Assembly (NCBI GenBank): GCA_026014875.1
Contig: JAOZHO010000035.1
Location: 1-64,000, forward strand
Source of the DNA: Candidatus Bathyarchaeota archaeon
GTDB lineage: Archaea > Thermoproteota > Bathyarchaeia > TCS64
DNA: 64,000 nucleotides
Direction of reading: 5' to 3'
This document shows positions 8,215 through 16,238 of this stretch, piece after piece (the first letter of the stretch is position 1; the number at the start of each line of letters is the position of its first letter). The notes beneath the pieces were generated by a model. It was not told the DNA's origin. It did no database searches and saw nothing but the letters and a program-made list of their open reading frames with translations. The translations under genes and the position numbers were made by a program.

Positions 8215-8421
8215 TTGCCAATCCTGCGGATGAGCCAGATACGGGAGATGTCCCGTGAGGATCAGGAGAGACGCCTCGAGGAGTTCAGGACCGAGCTCTC
8301 CAAGGTCAATACCATGATCAAAGCCGGGGGCTCCATCGATAACCCCGGGAGGGTGAAGGCTCTCAAGAGGACCATCGCCAGGGTGCTCACCGTTATGCGG
8401 GAGGAGGAACTCGCCTCATGA
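8215..8421 (+). CDS. rpmC: ribosomal protein L29 (uL29)
   Basis: A 68-residue L29 starting at TTG 8215, three bases after the S3 stop. It is a two-helix protein near the tunnel exit. The family pattern is LRMSQIREMSREDQERRLEE followed by the second helix with the NPGRVKALKRTIARVLTV signature. It overlaps the start of rnp1 by four bases. Confidence 0.93.
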   Translation: MPILRMSQIREMSREDQERRLEEFRTELSKVNTMIKAGGSIDNPGRVKALKRTIARVLTVMREEELAS

Positions 8422-8702
8422 GCCCCATATCTCCTAGGAACATATTGAGACACGAGCTCATAGGCCTCGAGGCAGGCGTCGTCAGAAGCAGGAACCCCTC
8501 CCACCGCGCAGTGGAGGGATTCATCGTCGACGAGAGCATGAAGACCCTGGTCATCGAGCAGGACGGCGAATCTAAGCGAATCCCCAAGAGGGACGCCACA
8601 TTCATTATCAAGCTCCCAAGCGGTTTGGTCGAGGTCGAGGGAGCGGCCCTGTACGGGAGGCCCCAGGATAGGGTCAAGAAAAAGATCAAGAGGAGATGGT
8701 AA
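8418..8702 (+). CDS. rnp1: RNase P protein component 1 (Rpp29/POP4)
   Basis: A 94-residue archaeal RNase P subunit, the counterpart of human Rpp29, which helps the RNase P RNA remove tRNA 5' leaders. It has the Sm-like barrel features of the family: ILRHELIGLEA, GFIVDESMKTLVI and a basic C-terminus (DRVKKKIKRRW). It lies in its usual place between L29 and S17, with overlaps at both ends. Confidence 0.94.
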   Translation: MSPISPRNILRHELIGLEAGVVRSRNPSHRAVEGFIVDESMKTLVIEQDGESKRIPKRDATFIIKLPSGLVEVEGAALYGRPQDRVKKKIKRRW

Positions 8703-9013
8703 GCACCATGATGTCATTCAAAGAGCCGGAGAACGAGTGCGACGATTCCGATTGCCCCTTCCATGGGACCCTCAGCGTGAGGGGCCGAGTCATAGAGGGA
8801 ACGGTCGTGAGCGACAGGATGGCAAAGACCGTTATCGTTAGCATCGAGTACACAAAATTTTACCCGAAATACGAGCGGTACGCCAGGCTCCACAACCGTA
8901 TCCCCGCTCATAATCCCCCATGCATCGATGCGAAGCGGGGAGAGAAGGTAAAGATCGCCGAATGCCGCCCCCTCAGCAAGACCAAGACGTTCGTAGTGGT
9001 GGAGAAGGAGTAG
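8696..9013 (+). CDS. rps17: ribosomal protein S17 (uS17)
   Basis: A 105-residue archaeal S17 that binds the 5' domain of 16S rRNA. The archaeal N-terminal segment with CDDSDCPFHGTLSVRG precedes the OB-fold core (GTVVSDRMAKTVIV, YERYARLHNRIPAHNPP). Two close in-frame ATGs exist at 8696 and at 8708. The first overlaps the rnp1 stop and is kept. Confidence 0.95.
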   Translation: MVSTMMSFKEPENECDDSDCPFHGTLSVRGRVIEGTVVSDRMAKTVIVSIEYTKFYPKYERYARLHNRIPAHNPPCIDAKRGEKVKIAECRPLSKTKTFVVVEKE

Positions 9014-9019
9014 GTTCAA

Positions 9020-9439
9020 ATGTCTAAGCGGATGAAGCGTAGGATCGGGATGCGGCGCCGTATCTCAACAGGCCTCGTAACCGGAAGCGTGCTCAACTGC
9101 GCTGACAACACCGGTGCCCGGAAGCTCAAGATGATCCAGGCCGTAGGCTACAAGGGAGTGAGGCGGAGGCTTCCCCCCGCAGGCGTGGGCGACCTAATCA
9201 TCGTATCCTGCAGGCAGGGGACCCCCGAGATGAGGAGGCAGCTCTTCAACGCCGTCGTGATACGGCAGAGGAAGCCCTACCCGAGGCGAGACGGGACATG
9301 GGTCCAGTTCTACGACAACGCCGCAATCATCCTCACCCCGGACGGCGAAATGAGGGGCTCCGACGTCAAGGGCCCCGTAGCCAAGGAGGCCGTGGAGCGC
9401 TGGCCCAGGCTCGGCACGATCGCCCGGATGGTGGTCTGA
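9020..9439 (+). CDS. rpl14: ribosomal protein L14 (uL14)
   Basis: A 139-residue L14, which forms an inter-subunit bridge. GSVLNCADNTGARKLKMIQAV is the family signature, and AVVIRQRKPYPRRDGTWVQFYDNAAIIL is the central barrel. It begins six bases after S17 and overlaps the L24 start (TGATG). Confidence 0.96.
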   Translation: MSKRMKRRIGMRRRISTGLVTGSVLNCADNTGARKLKMIQAVGYKGVRRRLPPAGVGDLIIVSCRQGTPEMRRQLFNAVVIRQRKPYPRRDGTWVQFYDNAAIILTPDGEMRGSDVKGPVAKEAVERWPRLGTIARMVV

Positions 9440-9825
9440 TGAAGGGCGGGATCACGAAGCCGGGGACGAACCGGAAGAGGCGGTTCAACGCCCCTCATCA
9501 TGTCAACAGAAAGTTCTTCTCGGCCCCATTGTCGCCGTCGCTCAAGACGGAGCACGGGACCCGGTCTATGCCCATCATCAAGGACGACACCGTCCAAGTG
9601 ACCAAGGGGGACCGTAGGCTCTCCGAGGGAAAAGTCCTAAGGGTGGACTCGAAGCGGGTCAAGGTATACATCGAGGGCGTCACCCGGAGCAGGATGGACG
9701 GCTCCACCGTCCAGATTCCGATCCGCCCGGAGAATGTCATGATCACAAAGTTGAACCTCGACGACAGCCGTAGGCGCGAGAAACTCGAACGCCGGGGCTA
9801 CGAGGCGAAGAAAGGAGGAGAATGA
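9439..9825 (+). CDS. rpl24: ribosomal protein L24 (uL24)
   Basis: A 128-residue archaeal L24. ATG 9439 overlaps the L14 stop; the frame is open further upstream inside L14 but that is only a shadow. The KOW motif region is visible as IIKDDTVQVTKGDRRLSEGKVLRVDSKR. The start with RFNAPHHVNRKFFSAPLS is typical of the archaeal/eukaryotic form. Confidence 0.95.
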   Translation: MKGGITKPGTNRKRRFNAPHHVNRKFFSAPLSPSLKTEHGTRSMPIIKDDTVQVTKGDRRLSEGKVLRVDSKRVKVYIEGVTRSRMDGSTVQIPIRPENVMITKLNLDDSRRREKLERRGYEAKKGGE

Positions 9826-9828
9826 TAA

Positions 9829-10557
9829 ATGGGCAAGAAAGGATCCACGAGGCACATGAAGCGACAGATGTCCCCAAAGTTTTGGCCCATTCACAGGAAG
9901 GAGGCTGTCTGGGCGGTGAGGCCGAGCCCGGGCCCCCATCCATCAAAGGTCTCGACGCCCCTCACCGTGGTCCTCAGGGACTTCCTGGGATTCGCTGAGA
10001 CGGCGAAGGAGGCCAATAGGATCATCAAGGAGGGCAAGGTCAAGGTCGATGGGAAGATCCGCAGGGACGCGCGATACTCCGTAGGGCTTATGGACGTGTT
10101 GGAGCTCCAGGAGGCGGACCAGCGCTACCGGGTTCTCCCTAAGCACGGGGGGAGGTTCATATTCCACCCCATCTCGAAGGCGGAGACGGATTACAAGCTC
10201 TGCAGGATCGTCGGGAAGACTACTGTGAGGGGTGGCAAGACCCAGCTCAACCTCCACGACGGCAGGAACGTCCTCCTCGAGGAGGGGAGCTACGACGTAG
10301 GGGATATCGTCAAGCTCGACGTCGTGGAGCAGGAGATAATCGATCACATCAGTTTCAAGCCCGGGGTCAGGGTCATCATCACAGGAGGACGGTCCCAGGG
10401 ACAGTACGGAATTCTCCTCGACCTCGGCAAGGAGCCGGGGAAGAAAAGGACAGCAATCATCAGGACCCCCGAGAACGACGACGTCAGGACCCTAGCGAGC
10501 TACGTCTTCGCGGTGGGCACCGAGACCCCACTTATTTCGCTGCCAGGCGTTGAATGA
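9829..10557 (+). CDS. rps4e: ribosomal protein S4e (eS4)
   Basis: A 242-residue S4e, found only in archaea and eukaryotes. The N-terminal KGSTRHMKRQMSPKFWPI block, an S4-like RNA-binding region (FAETAKEANRIIKEGKVKVDGKI) and a KOW motif (GVRVIITGGRSQGQYGILLDL) are present in order. Its stop overlaps the start of L5. Confidence 0.96.
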   Translation: MGKKGSTRHMKRQMSPKFWPIHRKEAVWAVRPSPGPHPSKVSTPLTVVLRDFLGFAETAKEANRIIKEGKVKVDGKIRRDARYSVGLMDVLELQEADQRYRVLPKHGGRFIFHPISKAETDYKLCRIVGKTTVRGGKTQLNLHDGRNVLLEEGSYDVGDIVKLDVVEQEIIDHISFKPGVRVIITGGRSQGQYGILLDLGKEPGKKRTAIIRTPENDDVRTLASYVFAVGTETPLISLPGVE

Positions 10558-11384
10558 CAATGACCGAGAATCCTCCCGAAAAGGACAATCAAGCCGCTCT
10601 CGACGAGAAGGCGGAGACGGCACCCAAGGTTGAAGCGGTCAAACCCTCACCTGAGTCGGTTGAACCTAAACCTGAGTCGGTTGAACCTAAACCCGAGTCA
10701 GAAGAAAAAGCGCCTCAAGAACCGACAGAGGCGGAGATTGTCGAGGTTGAAAAACCTGATGAGAGCGCTCCAGAGGAGCCCATTGCCGAGAGCACCGAGG
10801 CCGAGGAAATCGAGCCCGTTAAGAAAGCGCCATATGTTCCCCCGTCTAGGACCCGAACTCCTCGGATCAGGTCGATGCGGGACCTTGTGATCGGGAAGGT
10901 CGTGGTCAACATCACCGTCGGCGCTTCAGGGGAGCCCCTCGACAGAGCCATGACGATCTTGGAGAATTTGACGGATCAGAAGCCCATAATGAGGCGGGCT
11001 AAGCAGACCATCAGGACATGGGGGGTCCGGAAGGGAGAGCCCATCGCCTGTATGGTGACCTTGAGGAGAGAGAAGGCGGAGGCTATATTGAAGAAGACTT
11101 TCCCCGCCATCGGCAATCGGATCAACCCCCGGAGCTTCGACAGGCAAGGCAACTTCGCATTCGGCATCAGGGAGCATATCGACATCCCTGGTCAGAGGTA
11201 TGACCCGAATCTGGGTATAGTCGGGATGGATGTCATGGCAACCGTGGAGCGCCCGGGGTACAGGGTGACCCGGAAGAGGAGGGCGAAGAGCAGGATGAGC
11301 CAGTCTCACAGGGTCACGCGAGAGGAATCGATCGAGTTTATTAAGCGGAGCTTCGGTGTAGAGGTGGGATTCCCAGATGAGTAA
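10554..11384 (+). CDS. rpl5: ribosomal protein L5 (uL5) with a ~95-residue acidic N-terminal extension
   Basis: The core from about residue 100 ([19 protein letters not shown]) to the end is a normal archaeal L5, which contacts 5S rRNA and P-site tRNA. Ahead of it lie about 95 residues rich in Glu, Pro, Lys and Val that are not part of the family. The start [11 protein letters not shown] overlaps the S4e stop. The only in-frame ATG near the core is inside RSMRD, so the extension is very likely translated. It contains a 21-base tandem repeat and resembles the S3 tail in wording (KVEAV). Confidence 0.93.
   Translation: MTMTENPPEKDNQAALDEKAETAPKVEAVKPSPESVEPKPESVEPKPESEEKAPQEPTEAEIVEVEKPDESAPEEPIAESTEAEEIEPVKKAPYVPPSRTRTPRIRSMRDLVIGKVVVNITVGASGEPLDRAMTILENLTDQKPIMRRAKQTIRTWGVRKGEPIACMVTLRREKAEAILKKTFPAIGNRINPRSFDRQGNFAFGIREHIDIPGQRYDPNLGIVGMDVMATVERPGYRVTRKRRAKSRMSQSHRVTREESIEFIKRSFGVEVGFPDE
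10650..10691 (+). repeat. 21-bp tandem repeat in rpl5 extension
   Basis: Two exact adjacent copies of a 21-base unit (10650-10670 and 10671-10691), followed by a partial third. They encode the seven-residue word ESVEPKP repeated in frame. Confidence 0.9.
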
Positions 11385-11532
11385 AGTCAGAACTAGGAGC
11401 TACGGCAAGGGTAGCAGAAAATGCATCCGCTGCGGCACCTGCGACGGGCTCATCAGGAGGTACGGCCTCAACGTCTGCAGGCAGTGCTTCAGGGAGATCG
11501 CCGTGGACCTCGGCTTCAAAAAGTTTAGGTGA
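11377..11532 (+). CDS. rps14: ribosomal protein S14 (uS14), zinc type
   Basis: A 51-residue S14. The four zinc-binding cysteines are visible as CIRCGTC (C-X2-C) and CRQC near the C-terminus, and the ending DLGFKKFR is typical. The ATG at 11377 overlaps the L5 stop region, and its TGA overlaps the S8 ATG. The gene is short but unmistakable from sequence and position. Confidence 0.95.
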   Translation: MSKVRTRSYGKGSRKCIRCGTCDGLIRRYGLNVCRQCFREIAVDLGFKKFR

Positions 11533-11921
11533 TGTTGATGGATCCACTTGTTAACGCACTCAACACGATACTCGCCCACGAGCATAGGCACAAGAAGGAG
11601 TGTGTCATAACCCCCGCATCGAATCTCGTCGGGAGGGTGCTCCGCATCTTCCAGACCAAGGGATACCTCGGGGAGATCGAGTTCATCGACGATGGCCGCC
11701 AGGGCAAGTTCCGCGTCCAGCTATTCGGCAGGATCAACGACTGCAAGGCGGTGAAGCCCCGGTTCTCCGTCAAGGCGAAGGGGTTGGAAAAATACGAGAA
11801 GAGATTCCTCCCGAGCAGGGACCTGGGAACCCTCCTAATCTCGACCCCCAACGGGGTTATAACCCACCAAGAGGCCAAGGAGCAGAACACAGGCGGAAGG
11901 GTCCTGGCCTACATCTATTAG
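11532..11921 (+). CDS. rps8: ribosomal protein S8 (uS8)
   Basis: A 129-residue S8, a primary binder of the central domain of 16S rRNA. It has the MDPLVNALNTI start, the middle GYLGEIEFIDDGRQGKFRV and the C-terminal STPNGVITHQEAKEQNTGGRVLAYIY signature. ATG at 11532 overlaps the S14 stop. An in-frame GTG one codon earlier is possible but less likely. Confidence 0.95.
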   Translation: MLMDPLVNALNTILAHEHRHKKECVITPASNLVGRVLRIFQTKGYLGEIEFIDDGRQGKFRVQLFGRINDCKAVKPRFSVKAKGLEKYEKRFLPSRDLGTLLISTPNGVITHQEAKEQNTGGRVLAYIY

Positions 11922-11929
11922 GTGATCGA

Positions 11930-12463
11930 ATGTCAACCACCATCGTGGAGAACAGCGTCGTAATCCCCGACGGGGTCGCCCTCAACCTAGAGGGCAGGAG
12001 CGTGACCGTCGAGGGGGAGAAGGGTCGAGTGGCAAGGGATTTCGGTCACACCAGGCTCGACCTAGAGCACGCGGGTTCATCTCTCAAAGTGTGGGCTGTG
12101 AATCCCAGGAAGAAGGAGGCTGCCCTCGTGAACACAATCACCGCCCACGTCAGGAACATGATTAAGGGCGTCACCGAGGGTTTCACGTACAAGCTAAAGA
12201 TCGTCTTCGTCCACTTCCCTATGACCGTGAGGGTCCAGGGTAAAGTGTTCGTGATCCAGAACTTCATCGGGGAGCGGCAGGACCGTTACGCCGACATCGC
12301 CGGAGACGCGAGAGTCACAGTCGAAGGCGAAGACGTCATAGTACAGGGCGTGGACATCGAGGAGGTCGCTCAGACCGCCGCGAACATCCAGCAGGCCTGC
12401 AAGATCAGGAAGAAGGACCTGAGGAAGTTCCTCGACGGCATCTACGTTTACAGCAAGGAATGA
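11930..12463 (+). CDS. rpl6: ribosomal protein L6 (uL6)
   Basis: A 177-residue L6 with the two repeated L6 folds. The conserved KIVFVHFPMTVRVQGKVFVIQNFIGERQ segment and the C-terminal QQACKIRKKDLRKFLDGIYVY are visible. ATG 11930 lies nine bases after S8. The longer open frame upstream is a shadow of S8. Its stop overlaps the L32e start. Confidence 0.95.
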   Translation: MSTTIVENSVVIPDGVALNLEGRSVTVEGEKGRVARDFGHTRLDLEHAGSSLKVWAVNPRKKEAALVNTITAHVRNMIKGVTEGFTYKLKIVFVHFPMTVRVQGKVFVIQNFIGERQDRYADIAGDARVTVEGEDVIVQGVDIEEVAQTAANIQQACKIRKKDLRKFLDGIYVYSKE

Positions 12464-12966
12464 TTGATATGAACGACGGCGAGAAGAGGCGGCTTATGCG
12501 GCTCAGGAAGCGGATGTCCCAGAAGAGGCCCCATTTCCGCCAGTTCGAGGAATGGAGACTCGTCAGGATCAAGGATCACTGGCGTAAGCCCAAGGGCATC
12601 GACAACAAGATGCGCCAGAAGAGGAGGGGCTGGCCGAGAACCGTCAATGCGGGGTACCGTTCCCCCAAGGCCGTGAGACACCTCCACCCCTCGGGCATGG
12701 AGGAGGTCGCAGTCTTCAACGTAGGAGACCTCACCATCGTGGACCCCGAGACCCAGGTTGCCAGGATCGGCGGAACCGTGGGCCGCAGGAAGAGAAGGTT
12801 CATTCTTAAGGAGGCCCGCGAATTGGGCATCAGAATCCTCAACCCGGGCAAAATAGACCTCGAAGAGGAGGCGGTCACCGAGGAAGTTGAGGCGGAACCC
12901 CTCGAAGAGGAAGAGGAGACGCAAGAGGTAGTAGAGGCCGACGACGAGGAGGCCGAGGAAGAATGA
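12460..12966 (+). CDS. rpl32e: ribosomal protein L32e (eL32) with acidic tail
   Basis: A 168-residue eL32, an archaeal/eukaryotic protein. The core (KRPHFRQFEEWRLVRI, WRKPKGIDNKMR, GYRSPKAVRHLHPSG) is followed from about residue 130 by a run of about 35 mostly Glu residues. Such tails occur sporadically in the family, but this is the third ribosomal protein in the cluster with one. It overlaps L19e by four bases. Confidence 0.94.
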   Translation: MIDMNDGEKRRLMRLRKRMSQKRPHFRQFEEWRLVRIKDHWRKPKGIDNKMRQKRRGWPRTVNAGYRSPKAVRHLHPSGMEEVAVFNVGDLTIVDPETQVARIGGTVGRRKRRFILKEARELGIRILNPGKIDLEEEAVTEEVEAEPLEEEEETQEVVEADDEEAEEE

Positions 12967-13421
12967 ATCTCAAGAATCAGAGGCGACTCGCAGCAGCCGT
13001 CCTCAACGTAGGAATGAACCGGATCTACATCGATCCCGAGGGCGTAGAGGAGGTCGACGCAGCCATTTCCCGCCAGGAGATCCGGAAACTCATCAAGGAT
13101 GGAGTCATCAAGGCGATGCCGTTGAAGACCACCAGCCGCGGGAGAGCACGGGTGAGGATGGCGCAGAAGAAGGCCAAGAGGCGCAGGGGCCCGGGCTCGA
13201 GGAAGGGGGCCAAATACTCTGTGGTCCCCCGGAAGACTCGGTGGATGGGCAGGATCCGATCCCAGAGGAGGCGGCTCAAGCGGCTCAGGGAGAGGAGGAC
13301 CATCACTGTCAGCACTTATAGAAGCCTCTACCGGAAAGCGAAGGGCGGAATCTTCAGGAGCGTCGCAGATATGGAGAGGTACATCACGGAGAACGACCTG
13401 AGGAGGCGTACCTTTGGCTAG
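12963..13421 (+). CDS. rpl19e: ribosomal protein L19e (eL19)
   Basis: A 152-residue eL19 that forms an inter-subunit bridge. It has NLKNQRRLAAAVLNVGMNRIYID at the start, the basic RRRGPGSRKGAKYSVVPRKTRW middle, and a long basic C-terminal helix. The 3' end overlaps the TTG start of L18 by eight bases. Confidence 0.95.
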   Translation: MNLKNQRRLAAAVLNVGMNRIYIDPEGVEEVDAAISRQEIRKLIKDGVIKAMPLKTTSRGRARVRMAQKKAKRRRGPGSRKGAKYSVVPRKTRWMGRIRSQRRRLKRLRERRTITVSTYRSLYRKAKGGIFRSVADMERYITENDLRRRTFG

Positions 13422-13998
13422 AGGTCCACGGTACAGGGTCGCCTACCGTAGAAGGCGGGAGGCCAAGACCAACTACCGGATCAGGCGTATCATGGCTCCG
13501 TCGGGGAGGACCCGATTCGTGGTACGAGCCAGCAACAAGCACATCATCGTTCAGCTGATCACTTCTAAGATTGTGGGAGACGTCGTTCACACCCAGGCGA
13601 ACTCTTCGGAGCTCCAAAAATATGGATGGCTGGGCGGAAATAAGAATACATCCGCAGCATATCTCCTTGGGCTCCTAGCAGGGAGGAAGGCACTGAGCCT
13701 CGGCATCGATGCAGCGATCCTCGACCTCGGCCTCGCCCCTCCGACGAAGGGCGCCAAGATCTTCGCGGCCGTGAAGGGGGCGCTCGATGCAGGCTTGGAG
13801 ATACCCTGCGACAGAGACATCATCCCAGAGCTCGGGAGGATAGAAGGCCAAAGCATCTCAAAATACGCAGCGTCCTTCGAGGATAAATCAGAATTCGAGA
13901 GAGTGTTCTCAGGGTACCTGAAAAGGGGCCTGAACCCCCAGGACCTTCCGGGACACTTCAAAACAGTCAAGGTTGGCATCATGGAGGCATCGGTATGA
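13414..13998 (+). CDS. rpl18: ribosomal protein L18 (uL18)
   Basis: A 194-residue archaeal L18, the 5S-rRNA binder. It starts at TTG 13414 (MARGPRYRVAYRRRREAKTNY) inside the end of L19e. The 5S-binding segment RTRFVVRASNKHIIVQLI and the AAYLLGLLAGRKAL helix are clear. TGA overlaps the S5 ATG. Confidence 0.95.
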   Translation: MARGPRYRVAYRRRREAKTNYRIRRIMAPSGRTRFVVRASNKHIIVQLITSKIVGDVVHTQANSSELQKYGWLGGNKNTSAAYLLGLLAGRKALSLGIDAAILDLGLAPPTKGAKIFAAVKGALDAGLEIPCDRDIIPELGRIEGQSISKYAASFEDKSEFERVFSGYLKRGLNPQDLPGHFKTVKVGIMEASV

Positions 13999-14642
13999 GC
14001 AACAGGAGAAGAAGACCCCGGGAGAACCCGCTGGACAGCTGGGTCCCCAAGACCCGCCTCGGGCGAATGGTCTTCGAGGGGCAGATTACGTCCATCTACG
14101 AGATATTCGAGGAAGGATACAGGATCAAAGAGGTGGAGATCGTAGATGTCCTCGTCCCTGAGCTCAGGGACGACGTCGTCGACATCAACCTCGTGCAGAA
14201 GCAGACCGACGCGGGGGAGCGCTCCCGTTTCAGGGCCGTTGTCGCGATGGGGAACGACGACGGGCTCATCGGAGTCGGGATCGGCAAGGCACCTCGGGTC
14301 AGGAACGCCATCGAGAAGGGCATCCGGGACGCCAAGATGAAGCTCTATCCCATCAGGCGGGGCTGCGGGAGCTGGGAGTGCGACTGCGGGGAGCCCCACT
14401 CGGTACCCTTCAAGGTCTCCGGGAAGAGCGGGAGCGTCACCATGACCCTTATCCCCGGCTCCAAGGGCCTCGGCCTCGTCGCCGGGGACATCGCAAAAAG
14501 GGTGCTCACCCTAGCCGGGGTGAAGGACTGCTGGTCGAAATCCATCGGCGCCACGCAGACCACTGTCTCGTTCTCGCTGGCCACATTCGAGGCCCTCAAG
14601 AACACCATGACGTTGATGACCCCCCAGGACTGGGCGATGTAG
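13995..14642 (+). CDS. rps5: ribosomal protein S5 (uS5)
   Basis: A 215-residue archaeal S5 involved in decoding accuracy. It has the double-stranded-RNA-binding fold (RFRAVVAMGNDDGLIGVGIGKA) and the C-terminal GLGLVAGDIAKRVLTLAGVKDCWSKS. The Cys-rich GCGSWECDCGEPHSVPF loop is typical of the archaeal form. L30 starts one base after the stop. Confidence 0.96.
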   Translation: MSNRRRRPRENPLDSWVPKTRLGRMVFEGQITSIYEIFEEGYRIKEVEIVDVLVPELRDDVVDINLVQKQTDAGERSRFRAVVAMGNDDGLIGVGIGKAPRVRNAIEKGIRDAKMKLYPIRRGCGSWECDCGEPHSVPFKVSGKSGSVTMTLIPGSKGLGLVAGDIAKRVLTLAGVKDCWSKSIGATQTTVSFSLATFEALKNTMTLMTPQDWAM

Positions 14643-14643
14643 A

Positions 14644-15117
14644 ATGGAACGGAAATGCATCCTAGTCATCCGCATCAGGGGAGGCGTCAACGCCACCATG
14701 AGGGTCGAGGACACCCTCAAGATGCTCAGACTCGACAGAAACATGGCCTCAACCCTCCTCGACGACAGGCCCGAGTACAAGGGAATGCTCCAGCACGCCA
14801 AGGACTATATCACGTGGGGAGAACCCACGGTCGAGACAGTCCGGGTCCTCCTCGAGAAGAGGGGAAAGCAGGTCGGCGACGACCCCATCAGCGAGGACAC
14901 CCTGAAATCTCTAGGCTACGATAGCCTCGACGCCCTGGCTTCGGCTCTCTGCTCTGGGAACGTCGAATTCCACAAGCTGGAGGGGATCAAGCCATTCTTC
15001 AGGCTCCGCCCCCCCAAGAAGGGCTTCAAGAGGACCGTGAAGCGCCCCTACAGGAACAGGGGGGAGCTCGGCCCCAGGGGCGAGGCGATCAACGAACTCG
15101 CCAAGCGTATGGCCTGA
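14644..15117 (+). CDS. rpl30: ribosomal protein L30 (uL30)
   Basis: A 157-residue archaeal L30, of the usual length for the L7/L30 type. The start ILVIRIRGGVNATMRVEDTLKMLRL is diagnostic, and the C-terminal part holds the basic GFKRTVKRPYRNRGELGPRG. It is the last gene before a 675-base break in the operon, where a non-ribosomal remnant sits. Confidence 0.95.
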   Translation: MERKCILVIRIRGGVNATMRVEDTLKMLRLDRNMASTLLDDRPEYKGMLQHAKDYITWGEPTVETVRVLLEKRGKQVGDDPISEDTLKSLGYDSLDALASALCSGNVEFHKLEGIKPFFRLRPPKKGFKRTVKRPYRNRGELGPRGEAINELAKRMA

Positions 15118-15312
15118 TAGAGCCGACGCTTCTCGAATCTTTTCTCATCTAGCCCCCCCTTCTACGACCCACCCTGTGGGACACGAGTATCCAGAGCCAG
15201 TCCACGAACTCCCGGAGATTTTTAATCTGGAGATAGACGTCTCCCGGGCCCCGGATTCTCGTGACTAAGGCCCTCCCCGCTCAGAATCGTCTCCTTCCAT
15301 CCTCCGAACTTC

Positions 15313-15595
15313 TCACCTGATAGTCGCATAATCCGAAAACGCGACAAGGTGGAAGTTGTCTACAACCATTTCCTCCCGGGCCCCCTCTGGAGAAGTCGTT
15401 TACAAACAGTGACTGGCCCCCGAGGAGAGACATTCCGAGGGTGCCGAGGATACGCTTCTCCCTTTTCCTGGTCATCAAATCGATGTTCGAGGATATGTAA
15501 GTCATAGCGCCGGCCTCCCCGATGATCCTCTCCCCCGCCTTGAGATCGACTACCAGCATCGCGTAAGACGGCTCATGTTTGATTGAATATTTCAA
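15313..15595 (-). pseudogene. broken AIM24/TIGR00266-family gene
   Basis: Reading leftward from 15595, the first ~65 codons match the start of the AIM24 family (KYSIKHEPSYAMLVVDLKAGE, GAMTYISSNIDL, LGGQSLFVNDF). The frame then breaks: family-like sequence continues in another frame as MVVDNFHLVAFSDYATIR and stops at 15313. Only about the N-terminal third of a ~220-residue protein is left. The remnant lies antisense in the L30-L15 interval, which in most archaea is a few bases long. The rest of 15118-15792 is noncoding, with a probable promoter for L15 near 15745-15760. Confidence 0.6.
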
Positions 15596-15792
15596 GTTTT
15601 ACGCCATTCTAAAGTTTGAGGGCTGAGGTTAAGGCGTTTATATATCGAAGAAATTATTTCGTTTAGTAAAAAACCCATTGGATGCCTCTGCTTTCTCATT
15701 ACTGCGAAGGTTGTTTTTTTGCTTGGATATGTCAATGTTTAAAGGAATGTTTTTATTGAATTCATGTTCCTTTGATACGAGCGGGTGAGAAA

Positions 15793-16233
15793 ATGCCCCA
15801 TAAACTGAAGAAATGGAGAAAACAACGAGGTTCCAGGTATTGCGGCTGGGGCCAGGTCGGCCAGCACCGGAAGGGCGGCATGCGGGGCGGCAAGGGCAAG
15901 GCCGGCGGAAGGAAGCACTTCTGGATTCGAACTGTGAAGTATGAGCCTGATCGATACAAGAGTATCGGATTCAAGCCACCCTCTTCGCTGAAGCCAAGGC
16001 CGGATGTCATCAACGTCGGAGAGCTCATGGATATCGCGGCCAACGTGCACGGCTTAGATACCGTCGCAGCAGGCTCTGAGGGCCTAACATTGGATCTCGA
16101 TTCCCTGGGTATCGATAAGCTCCTGGGCAGGGGGAGCATCGGCGTCCCCCTCAACATTAAAGTCTCGGAGTACAGCTCCCGGGCCCTCGAAAAGCTCGAG
16201 GCCGCCGGCGGCCAGATCATCGAGGCTGAGTGA
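15793..16233 (+). CDS. rpl15: ribosomal protein L15 (uL15)
   Basis: A 146-residue archaeal L15. ATG 15793 gives the canonical MPHKLKKWRKQRGSRYCGWGQVGQHRKGG start; an in-frame ATG 21 bases earlier adds unrelated residues. A TTTTTATT box near 15750 suggests that L15-secY have their own promoter after the interruption of the operon. SecY follows five bases later. Confidence 0.95.
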   Translation: MPHKLKKWRKQRGSRYCGWGQVGQHRKGGMRGGKGKAGGRKHFWIRTVKYEPDRYKSIGFKPPSSLKPRPDVINVGELMDIAANVHGLDTVAAGSEGLTLDLDSLGIDKLLGRGSIGVPLNIKVSEYSSRALEKLEAAGGQIIEAE

Positions 16234-16238
16234 TATAA

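Noticed and set aside
3435-15000. Many long antisense or alternate frames across the ribosomal operon
   Set aside because: They shadow GC-rich coding sequence. None has family motifs, and every interval is already covered by a ribosomal gene.
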